Shown piece after piece: positions 35,108 to 44,124 of a DNA stretch of 64,000 bases. The stretch's first letter is position 1; every line of letters starts with the position of its first letter. Origin of the DNA: Linanthus parryae (Eukaryota; Streptophyta; Magnoliopsida; Ericales; Polemoniaceae); contig JALGPY010000005.1 in the NCBI GenBank assembly GCA_023055425.1, positions 82,873,495 through 82,937,494 on the forward strand. The letters are read 5' to 3'. The notes under the pieces were generated by a model. The model ran no database searches. It was not told where the DNA came from and was given only the letters and a program-made list of their open reading frames with translations. The position numbers and the translations under genes are program-made.

Positions 35108-35734
35108 TGTAGATAGTGCTTTCTGAGCTGACAGATCATGGCCACGTGGCAACCATCCAGCACACCATATTGTGCTCCACACACACTGGATCACCAGCCG
35201 AGCTGATCCATGTGGGGCTGCGAGACAGAGCCCTCGCATACCACTGCACGGGACTTGTAGGGACTTAGTGGTTTGGAGGCTAGAGTAAGCCCTGTCGCGT
35301 GCGAGCCAAGCCCGCACGCGACCTTTAGTAACTGCTTTGAGAGATTTATGGCACGAGCTCCATAAACCCGGTCAAATCTGGTCAAACCCGGTCAACCTCG
35401 TAACGGTTCCGGTATTCGCGCATAACGTGCTGTAACGGTCCCTATATACTCGGACGAACGTGCCGTTATGGTTAAGCTAATTAAGCCGCCATTAATGGGC
35501 GCATTAACCACACTACAACGGTCACGTTCTCTGCTATATATAGGACGTTAACCTTTCCATACAAAGGAGGACACACTAGCCATACGCGGAAGCTCTGCCA
35601 AACCTCTGTCTCTCTCTCAGACATTACTAGTGCCTTACTCTCTCCCTACACACAACCCAACTCTTCCTGTGCGATCTCTGATCCTCTACATACGGTGTAC
35701 ACGGAGGTCTCCCCGCCGGAATCTCTTGTGCATA
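35108..35734 (+). repeat. 5' LTR of G2
   Basis: The LTR is 627 bp and begins TGTAGATAGTGC. It ends GTGCATA, where the 3' LTR has the expected GTGCACA. It contains the TTGACC cluster at 35370-35395 (as GGTCAA), a TATATATA box at 35535-35542 and a CT-rich start region near 35605-35620. Confidence 0.95.
35370..35542 (+). promoter_or_regulatory. LTR promoter of G2: W-box-like cluster and TATA box
   Basis: GGTCAA (TTGACC on the other strand) occurs at 35370, 35380 and 35390. TATATATA follows at 35535-35542, a plausible pol II TATA box. Transcription would start about 30 bp downstream. The identical arrangement is in the 3' LTR (49404-49428 and 49568-49575). Confidence 0.6.
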
Positions 35735-35737
35735 TTT

Positions 35738-35756
35738 TGGTGAACCCGACGTGAAC
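35738..35756 (+). promoter_or_regulatory. Primer-binding site of G2
   Basis: TGGTGAACCCGACGTGAAC starts 3 bp after the LTR. TGG pairs with the CCA end of a tRNA. It is clearly not the Met-type site of the copia elements; I do not assign the tRNA species from memory. Confidence 0.75.
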
Positions 35757-35774
35757 TTACCAACAAAAGCAACC

Positions 35775-37366
35775 ATGTCTCAGGAGGATGATGTTAGCAA
35801 CAGGTCGCCTTCCACCGAAACTGCCTCGGGAGAGGAGACCCGCCGTACTCCTGCGACCCCCAGCGAGGCACCGACGTTAGAATCCTTGGACGCCACCGTC
35901 CAAGGCCAGGCGAAAGCTCTCAAAGCTCAGTCTGAGCAGCTAGAACGGATCCTGGCCGTTCTGGGTACCCTTGCACCAAACCCTTCATCAGTTACCACCG
36001 CCTCTCAAGGAGGAGGAGCCCCTACCGCTCCGGGACTGGGAGTGTCGACTACACCTCCCAACCCCAATCTGCAGACTCCACCGGTGACTACGCAGTTGCC
36101 TTCAATTCAAGGATCAACGGCTCAGATGTTGCCTCTCACTGCTCATACTCCTCAGCCTCCAGCTTTGGTGCCTAATTCGGCGTCGCAGTATCCCTTGCCT
36201 CCGACAACGATGATCTGGGGCAATGCCGGCAGCCAATATGTCCCCAATCCTCCGGCGGCATATGTGTCGCCTCCGCGTGCAGCAACCCTTCCTTCTGCTA
36301 CCGAGGGAAGCATTCCAGAATGCATGACATCTCTGCAGAAGCGCATGGACACTATTCTGGCTCACCAGTCATTCGCGGATACCATTATCCCGAAGCTAGA
36401 CAACGATCCACCCATCCCGCGGGAGATCTATCTCATGCCTAACCCAGTGGGGTATAAGGCTCCTAAATGGGACAAGTTCGAGGATGTCAACGGGAACGCT
36501 CATGAGCATGTCATGCGTTTCATTGATGTCATGAGGTCAATACAGTTTCACCCCAGAAGCAAGCGAAGGTTGTGAACTTCGACGTACCACCTCTGCCATG
36601 CTCGGTGGAGGAGGCAAGCGACCTCTGCAGGCAGTGGCGCAAGGACGGTGTCCTACCGCCGCTCGAGAAGATACCCTCCAAGGAGATGGTGAGGGACCCT
36701 AAGTGGTGCGAGTACCACGGCAAGGTCATGCACCCCACAGCGGAATGTAAGAAGCTCAGGTTTACATTCGACCACAAGATGAAGAACGGCGAGCTGATCG
36801 TCAGCGATCACAGGAAGGATGTGCGCAACAATCCACTTCCTACCCATGCGGAGCAAGACTCAAAAGGCAAAGAGGTCGCCATGATCTCGATCGTAGACTT
36901 GGAAGAAGTCGCAGAGGATGGCCTGCCCATCATTGCCGAAGTCCATGATGACGAGGACTACAGTGTAGACACAGAGGATGAACGTGCCGATCGGATGAAG
37001 GGGTCGCACGGCTTTAGCAGATTCTTCGACGAGATGAACTTCTCCGAGAAGTGCAGGACAGATATGACGAAAGCAATCTTGAGGATAGCAGAGGACTATG
37101 AGGAGGATCTTGTAGTTTCCAACGGGAAAGTCATCAGGGCGTCTCGCTCTACAGAAAAGGTTAAGCGACAAAAAGACAGATGCGAGCCACCAGAGGCCTC
37201 TGTATGTGACAGCCATCATCAATGGTGTCGAGTTCAAACGAGCATTTGTAAACGGAGGAGCAGCGGTCAACGTCGTTTCGCTCCACACGCTGAAGCTAGC
37301 AGGGATCCCCGAACACAAGATTGTCAAGCGTCCATCTCCGCTGATGGGATTCGGAAGCGACTCTAG
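35775..37366 (+). pseudogene. gag: G2 gag with internal deletion
   Basis: Gag starts at ATG 35775 (MSQEDDVSNR), preceded by AACC. The N-terminal 250 residues are low-complexity (Pro, Thr, Ala, Gln) and end in HEHVMRFIDVM. The next bases jump to sequence that in G1 lies about 480 bp further on, so the capsid core seen in G1 (about 1297 to 815) is missing and the frame shifts. The block 36572-37366 continues the C-terminal part (VNFDVPPLPCSVEEASDLCR, KWCEYHGKVMHPTAECKKL) with a CxxH-type region that may be a degenerate knuckle. Without the core, particle assembly from this copy is unlikely. Confidence 0.85.
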
Positions 37367-38306
37367 AATGACGATCGGTTGGGTCCACCTGGGCGTGCAG
37401 ATTGGCAAAATCAAGTGCTCAGCGAAGTTTTATGTCATAGATGCGAACACTACGTACCACATGATCATAGGTCGAGCTTGGATTCACCGATTCGACGCGG
37501 TTCCTTCAACAGCTCACCAAATCATGAAAGCTATTTGGAACGACAGAATAGTCGAGATACCGGCTTCAACGAATCCATTCAACTTGGATGAAGCACATCT
37601 TAGCGAGGCAGTGTGGTTCACCGAGATGGCGGACGAGCAAACACCGGGACCATTCAACCCTACTCCTTTGCCTCTCTGAGAGGACATCAAGGACCAGTCA
37701 CCTGCGGGAGTAATGGTGACAAGGGAAGATGCCAAAGAAAAGCCTCCCACACGCGAGGAAGCGCCACGAATCGCGTACCATCGAAAGAACGTGTACACTC
37801 TGAAGAGAATCGCAAAGCATGACCCCGAAGGCAAGGAGATAGAGAGCTTCTACGCCAATGGGAAGAAGTGCTATCGCATATGAAGGTGCGCGGGGATGTC
37901 CTTACACGGGCATGGGGATATCCCTGGGCAAATCAACCAAATCGAGCAAATTGCGCTAACGGAAAAGCCAATGCAGGGCGCTCCGGATGAGAAGCTCAAA
38001 GAAGCACCTGAATGCATGGAAGATAGGCCCAGACCACAAAAGCAAGAGCTAAAGGAAGTGTTCCTCAGCCCGAACGAGGAAAAGAAAAGGCCAGTCTTTC
38101 TAAGTGCGGATCTCACAAGCGAGGAGGAGCAAGGACTGCTACAGCTCCTAACTGAATACAAGGATGTGTTCGCATGGGAGTATGATGAGATGCCAGGACT
38201 GGATACAAGCATCACTATGCACCGCTTAGACATCATCCCAGGATCTAAGCCGGTAAAGCAGAGCACAAGAAGCTTCAGGCCGGAACTTAACGTGAAAATC
38301 AAATAG
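37206..38306 (+). pseudogene. pol: G2 protease and linker to RT, disrupted
   Basis: The protease-like block 37206-37679 reads AFVNGGAAVNVVSLHTL. The expected catalytic motif is Asp-Gly-Gly-Ala, as G1 has, and here codon 37251-37253 is AAC (Asn). The rest of the fold (IIGRAWIHRFDAVPSTAHQ) is present. A TGA ends the frame at about 37679, another interrupts it at about 37881, and the linker block (37896-38306) leading to RT ends with TAG at 38304-38306. These stops are of the kind produced by C-to-T change. The protease would cut the gag-pol polyprotein. Confidence 0.82.
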
Positions 38307-41300
38307 GAGATTGTCAAACTCCTGGATGCCAAGTTCATAGAACCGAATCATCATCCCACATGGCTGGCCAACATTGTGCCAGTAGTAAAGAAGAACGGAC
38401 AGCTTCGCATCTGCGTGGATTTCCGGGATCTCAATCGTTTTTGCCCAAAGGACGATTTTCCACTGCCCAACATCGATTTGCTTATCGATTCAACCGCGGG
38501 CCATCGCATGTTCAGTTTCATGGACGGCTTCAGCGGGTACAACCAGATCAAGATGGACCCTGAAGACGCGCGGAAAACTGCATTCATCACTCCGGTGGGG
38601 GTGTTAAACTACACAGTGATGCCGTTCGGTCTCAAAAACGCGGGTGCGACCTACCAGCGGGCCATGATGGCCCTGTTCCACGACATGATGCACATAGAAG
38701 TGGAATTTTACGTGGACGACCTTGTGGTCAAATCCAAGCAGAAAGCAGATCACCTCGCGGATTTGCGGAAAGTGTTCAATAGATGTAGACGCTTTCAACT
38801 GAAGATGAATCCCATGAAATGCGCATTTGGGGTAACATCAGGGAAGTTCTTGGGATGCGTAGTTCATCGCCAAGGAATCGAGCCTGACCCTGCGAAAGTA
38901 TCAGCCATAACTGGCATGACGCCGCCCCATAACCAAAGTGCCTTGAAGACATTTTTTGGAAAGCTATCATATCTGCGGAGATTCATCCCGGCGATTGCCG
39001 AAATCACCTGCTGTTTTAGTGCCCTTCTCAAGAAAGATGCCGTATACAGCTGGGCTCCGGAGCACGAAGCTGCATTCGAAAAGCTGAAGGATCTGCTGAC
39101 GTCCTCAAAAATAATGATCGCACCTCAACTGGGATCACCGCTTCTGCTATATCTGACGTCAACAAGGAGGTCTATAGGAGCACTCTTGGCTCAAGAGTAC
39201 GAAGGCCAGGAAAGGCCTATCTACTACATCTCTCGCATTGTGCAGCCTGCTGAATCAAGGTACACAGACATTGAACGCCATTGCCTTGCTTTGTTCTTCG
39301 TGATAGAGAAATTAAAACACTACTTTGCATCGCACAAAGTGGTAGTGGTCACCAGGAGTGATCCCATACGGTATCTGCTAACCCACACTACCCCTAGAGG
39401 AAGATTGGCGAAATGGTATATGACCATCTCTCAATACGATATCACATGCGTGCGACCGCGAGCGATCAAGTCGCAGGCGGTAGCGGATCTGCTGGCACAG
39501 TTCCCCGACAACAGCCACGAGCCCGTGATCGAAGAAGAACTCGAGGGGCCTGAAATATATGCAATCGATGTACCCTATTGGACGCTCCATTTCGACGGTT
39601 CGTCAACAAGAAAAGGTGGAGGCATTGGGATAGTCTTGACCAAGCCGGATGGAGAGGTCATACAGATGTCCGCCAAGCTCGACTTCGCATTCACTAACAA
39701 TGAAGCTGAATATGAGGCTCTTATCGCGGGACTCCGGGCAGCAAAGGCTTTAGAAGTAAGCAATCTGACGGTCATGGGAGACTCCAAGCTGATCGTCAAG
39801 CAAGCCTCGGGCGAGTACGGTTTGAAGGAGATTAACCTTCTGTCTTACCGGACTCTAGTACAAAAGCTGGTACAGCAATTCTGCGATGTGAGGTACGAGC
39901 ACAAGCCTCGAGCAGACAACAGGCATGCAGATGCTTTGGCAACCTTGGGATCTAAGGTCAGTACAGACAAATGTCCCGCAAGGATCTCCATCGAAGTGCG
40001 AACGTCGTCGGCATTGACAGAAGATGCGTGCGACAACGAACACATGGAGGACACGGACTGGAGAAAAGCAGTCCTACTAGCTATTGCAGAAGGCACAAGC
40101 AGTGAAATCTGGGCACTCACAAAGGGGTACTGCATACATGACAACACCCTTTACTACAAGGGTCCTGGCGGAATACTCATGCGATGTGTCTCCGAGCAAG
40201 AGGGACAACTGTTGTTAGAAAAGATTCACCAACATGCTTGCGGAGAAAGTGAGGTGTCAATCTATCGGAAGGCTCAGAGATATGGCATTCATTGGCCAGA
40301 CATGTCAGCAGCCGCGGCCCTGATACAAGGGAACTGCGAAAGTTGCGCACTAATCAAAGATTCTCTACTCATCGCTCTAACTGATGATGACACGGATTGG
40401 AGGAAGCCACTCTTTGATTTTCTCACCCAGGGCACCGTGCCCGAATCGAGAAAAGAAGCCGAGAAATTGAAGAGGAAAGCATCTCGAAACGTAGTACAAG
40501 AAAACCTGCTTTGGCGAAGAGGTCATGAGGGCAACTTGTTGCGATGTCTAGACGGTAGAGAAGCACAAGAAGTCATGGACCTTTCTCATCAGGTGGAACA
40601 CCAAGGAGGTGCGAAATTATGCAGGCAGCTCCTCTCAATCGGATATTTCTGGCCCACGATGGAGGTTGATTGCCGCACCAAAGTGCGACGCTGCCAGGAG
40701 TGCCAATTCAAAGGAAACCTAGTGCACGCTCCCGCCGTGGATCTACATGCGTTGGGAACACCATGGCCATTTTACACATGGTCTCTGGACTTCATCGGTC
40801 CCATCCGACCAACGTCACACGGGAATCATTTTATTCTCACTGCAACTGAGCTATTCACCAAATGGGTGGAGGCGATACCACTGAAGACGGCAAATGCGCT
40901 AGCTGTGGTCAATTTCATCCAGGAAAGCATCATATGCAGGTTCGGAATTCCAAACACTATTCTTTCAGATAATGGTACTCCCTTTGTTAATCGCCAGGTA
41001 GCTGCGAAGTTAGCAGAGTACAATATCAGGCAAATATGTTCCACCCCTTACTACCCGAAGGGGAACGGGCAAGCTGAAGCAACCAACAAAACGCTGTTGA
41101 GGATTTTGAGCAAGATGGTCGCAGATGACCACAAGAAGTGGGCTGATTACCTAAGCATAGCTCTGTGGGCCTACCGAACTTCTCCAAGGACACCCACGGG
41201 GGCCTCACCGTTCCTACTATGCTATGGGGCCGAGGCCGTGGTACCTGCGGAGGTGAGAGTCAATTCGGCAAGATTGGCCTTCCACACACTCTACGAAAAT

Positions 41301-41621
41301 CAACGTGATCATGACTTAGTCTTGCTGGAGGAAAAGCGAGAACAAGCCAAAAGGACCAACAAGCGGTATCAAGAAAGGATCGCTCGCGCTTACAATAAGA
41401 CGGTCCAGCGAAGAGATTTCGCAGTCGGAGACTTGGTCCTGCGCGCATCTGACCACTGCATGCGAGAAGCGGCTCACCCAAAGTTCGCAGCCAATTGGGA
41501 AGGACCCTTCGAAGTCACAGAAGTCTTCGACAGTGGCTACTGCAGCATACGAAGGTTGCACGGAACAAACTCAACCCCGAGTTCAGTCAACATGCGCTGG
41601 ATTAAGAAGTACTATCCTTGA
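38307..41621 (+). CDS. pol: G2 reverse transcriptase, two RNase H domains and integrase
   Basis: This is one open frame of about 1104 codons after the TAG at 38304. RT has the first Asp in FSFMDGFSGYNQIKMD and the YVDDLVVKSK motif (about 38710). A connection or RNase H follows (SIGALLAQEYEG, YISRIVQPAESRY). A second RNase H of archaeal type comes next, with LHFDGSSTRKGGG, NNEAEYEALIAGL, VMGDSKLIV and ADNRHADALA. Integrase has the zinc region (SHQVEHQGG, CQEC), Asp in WSLDFIGPI, Asp in LSDNGTPFV, Glu in GQAEATNKT and a C-terminal WEGPFEV module, ending KKYYP. No chromodomain follows. The duplicated RNase H is the mark of Tat elements. It cannot be translated as part of gag-pol without bypassing upstream stops. 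Confidence 0.9.
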   Translation, partial: EIVKLLDAKFIEPNHHPTWLANIVPVVKKNGQLRICVDFRDLNRFCPKDDFPLPNIDLLIDSTAGHRMFSFMDGFSGYNQIKMDPEDARKTAFITPVGVLNYTVMPFGLKNAGATYQRAMMALFHDMMHIEVEFYVDDLVVKSKQKADHLADLRKVFNRCRRFQLKMNPMKCAFGVTSGKFLGCVVHRQGIEPDPAKVSAITGMTPPHNQSALKTFFGKLSYLRRFIPAIAEITCCFSALLKKDAVYSWAPEHEAAFEKLKDLLTSSKIMIAPQLGSPLLLYLTSTRRSIGALLAQEYEGQERPIYYISRIVQPAESRYTDIERHCLALFFVIEKLKHYFASHKVVVVTRSDPIRYLLTHTTPRGRLAKWYMTISQYDITCVRPRAIKSQAVADLLAQFPDNSHEPVIEEELEGPEIYAIDVPYWTLHFDGSSTRKGGGIGIVLTKPDGEVIQMSAKLDFAFTNNEAEYEALIAGLRAAKALEVSNLTVMGDSKLIVKQASGEYGLKEINLLSYRTLVQKLVQQFCDVRYEHKPRADNRHADALATLGSKVSTDKCPARISIEVRTSSALTEDACDNEHMEDTDWRKAVLLAIAEGTSSEIWALTKGYCIHDNTLYYKGPGGILMRCVSEQEGQLLLEKIHQHACGESEVSIYRKAQRYGIHWPDMSAAAALIQGNCESCALIKDSLLIALTDDDTDWRKPLFDFLTQGTVPESRKEAEKLKRKASRNVVQENLLWRRGHEGNLLRCLDGREAQEVMDLSHQVEHQGGAKLCRQLLSIGYFWPTMEVDCRTKVRRCQECQFKGNLVHAPAVDLHALGTPWPFYTWSLDFIGPIRPTSHGNHFILTATELFTKWVEAIPLKTANALAVVNFIQESIICRFGIPNTILSDNGTPFVNRQVAAKLAEYNIRQICSTPYYPKGNGQAEATNKTLLRILSKMVADDHKKWADYLSIALWAYRTSPRTPTGASPFLLCYGAEAVVPAEVRVNSARLAFHTLYENQRDHDLVLLEEKREQAKRTNKRYQERIARAYNKTVQRRDFAVGDLVLRASDHCMREAAHPKFAANWEGPFEVTEVFDSGYCSIRRLHGTNSTPSSVNMRWIKKYYP

Positions 41622-41819
41622 CTTCTCTCATTTCATGCGTTTTATTATAACGTTGCTTCATGTATTGTATGGCTATGACTTACACAATCTCCTCTCCCAT
41701 ATGAGAGAATTGTAATCTTATCTCTCCCACATGAGAGCATTATAATAAAAAGGGTTCTCCCAAATGAGAACTTCATATTCCTAGCTGTTTATGTTGCTTT
41801 ATTCAGTTTTTTATTACTA
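41622..41819 (+). other. Start of the G2 3' untranslated region
   Basis: No gene is present. Short repeats of CTCCCATATGAGAG and CTCCCACATGAGAG occur at about 41692-41735, and similar units follow pol in G3 near 11570, so they are a family trait. Confidence 0.5.
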
Positions 41820-42720
41820 TTAACAATAGGCTATCTGCCACGATAGTAATCTGTACAACTACGATCTTAACTGATCTTCCAAGCCTATCTGTTACGATAG
41901 CAATCTGTGCGAAATACGATCTTGGTTGATCTTCTAAAGCCTATCTGCTACGATAGCACCCTTTGCGACATGCGATCTTAACTGATCTTCTAAGCCTATC
42001 TGTTACGATAGCAATCCATGCCAACTGCGATCTTAATTGATCTTCTAAGCCTATCCACCACGATAGCAGCCGCGATCTTAATGGATCTTTTTAAAAAGCC
42101 TATCTGTCACGATAGCAGCCTATGCCAACTGCGATCTTAATTGATCTTCTAAGCCTATCTGCCACGATAGCAGCTTGCACAAAATGATCTTAATTGATCT
42201 GCTGAAGCCTATCCACCATGATAGCAACTCATGCGAAAAAAAACGATCTTAATTGATCTACAAAAGCCTATCTGCTACGATAGCAACTCATGCGAAAAAC
42301 GATCTTAATTGATCTTCTAAAGCCTATCTGCTACGATAGCAACTCATGCGAAAAACGATCTTAATTGATCTTCTAAAGCCTATCTGCTACGATAGCAACT
42401 CATGCGAAAAACGATCTTAATTGATCTTCTAAAGCCTATCTGCTACGGTAGCAACTCATGCGAAAAACGATCTTAATTGATCCCCTAAAGCCTATCTGCT
42501 ACGATAGCAGCTCATGCGAAAGATGATCTTAATTGATCTTCCAAGCCTATCTGCGGTGATAGCAGCATTATACAAATGCGATAGCAATATTGTGTAAAAT
42601 GATCTTAAGTGATCTACAAAGGTATATCTGATGAGATAACACCCATACTTACATCTGAAAGCAAATCACAAGCCCATCTGCTAAGATGGCACAACTGCGC
42701 AAATACGATCTCGAACGATC
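41820..42720 (+). repeat. Hairpin tandem repeats of G2 (56-bp unit)
   Basis: Roughly sixteen units lie in this stretch. Five nearly perfect 56-bp copies begin at 42266, 42322, 42378, 42434 and 42490. Each unit has two dyads: CTATCTGCTACGATAG, a 5-bp stem, and GATCTTAATTGATC. Flanking units vary in length. At 42674-42689 the stem reads CCATCTGCTAAGATGG, changed on both arms. Tandem repeats between pol and the 3' LTR are known in Tat elements and can seed satellites. Confidence 0.9.
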
Positions 42721-44124
42721 TAATAAACATCTGCGAATTTATATGGCAGATAGCAAACGCGAAATATATATACAGAATTATACAAGGCGAAATATGCCGG
42801 CACGCATGCGAAATTGTATTTTGTTGCAACAGCACAGCAAATAATACAAAAGCTATTTATCATTATGAGTCGAAAAGACTTACAACTTATCTGTCTAGAT
42901 AGCAGCTTACAAGCGAAAAAGCTCAAATCTAACTACGCAGCCAACATGGCTTACAATACATTCGAAAAGTAACTGACAAGCCAGCAGAGACACACCACGG
43001 GAATCCTGACTGAAAAGGATGAACCCAACGGTCCTAACACCGTCTATGCGACACGCAGATCTGCGGCCAAAGATCTGTAGCAAGTAGGAGGCTTCTGCGA
43101 AGAGATCAACTCGCCATTAGCTGCATCCATGGCGGCAATGGTCTGGGTGGTCCCATGTCCAAGATCTCAGGATCTGACAAGACCCCTGTCTGATCAAGAT
43201 ATGTACCGGAGGAACCTCCTGTTCCGGCGCACACAGTCGCCCAAAACAGGGAAAGCAGTCATTCCTCTGGTACTGGGTTCCTTGTCATGATTGACAAGGG
43301 CATTGACAAGCCTCCTGAGTTCAAGAACGAAGAGGCAAGAAATCCTCCTCCAGGGATGCTGGAGGAGAATTCCGCCGTTCATTACGAGACGGTAGCACGG
43401 TCACTACGGCGCTGCACCTCACCGAGAGGCGGCCGGAAACATGACCTGCAAACAAATACACGAAGAAAATTCTTCGAACATACATGAGATATCATCTCCA
43501 TCTTCTCTATGATGGTTATAAAGAGCAATTAGCCTCGTAAAACGGATCTTGGAAACTATTTCTATATCACAAAGCGCAAATTCAGGATTCACAACTTGGA
43601 GTTGCCATAAATCAACGAAAAACAAGCGTTGAAGCCAGCAGTCGTAAGGACTCACGGCAAAGCACATTTTTTTGGGATGAAGAACCCAAATGGCAAAGAT
43701 AGGGTTTATATAGACCTTGTGGAGACTCTTCAGTTGCTAAGATGAGTCAGCAGAATTTGAAAAGAGGGTAAGGCCAATCACTTACGCCTTGAAAAACGGT
43801 AACGATCAATTACCCTACTAAAGGCTACGACGATTCAGTTGCGTATCCTAATAAATGATGGATAGTCATGATTCGGATGGACTTCCCAAGGAAAGCGTGC
43901 TTATCTTCCGAGAAATTAGCGCGAAAATCAAGCAGAATATCAACTGCTGATGTCATAATTGGATATGCACAGAGATATCCTATCAAATCCCGGAAAGGGC
44001 AAAATGGGCATGTCGATTCTTTTGTTAAAAAAAAGGGGGGAGAAACCCTAGCAACATTAAATTAATGTTTCAACATTACATTAATGTTCCAGCTATTTCC
44101 TTGCTATTTTTCAAATTCAAAAAG
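42721..44124 (+). other. G2 region between hairpin repeats and cargo gene
   Basis: I see no convincing gene. It holds a last hairpin-like segment near 42885-42905 (TATCTGTCTAGATA), short non-conserved open frames, and AT-rich sequence near 44050-44110. It probably includes the 3' untranslated end and terminator of the antisense gene, but I could not identify a polyadenylation signal with confidence. Confidence 0.45.

Noticed and set aside
41820..42720. CRISPR-like array
   Set aside because: The units are contiguous 56-bp tandem repeats with no unique spacers, in a plant retrotransposon.
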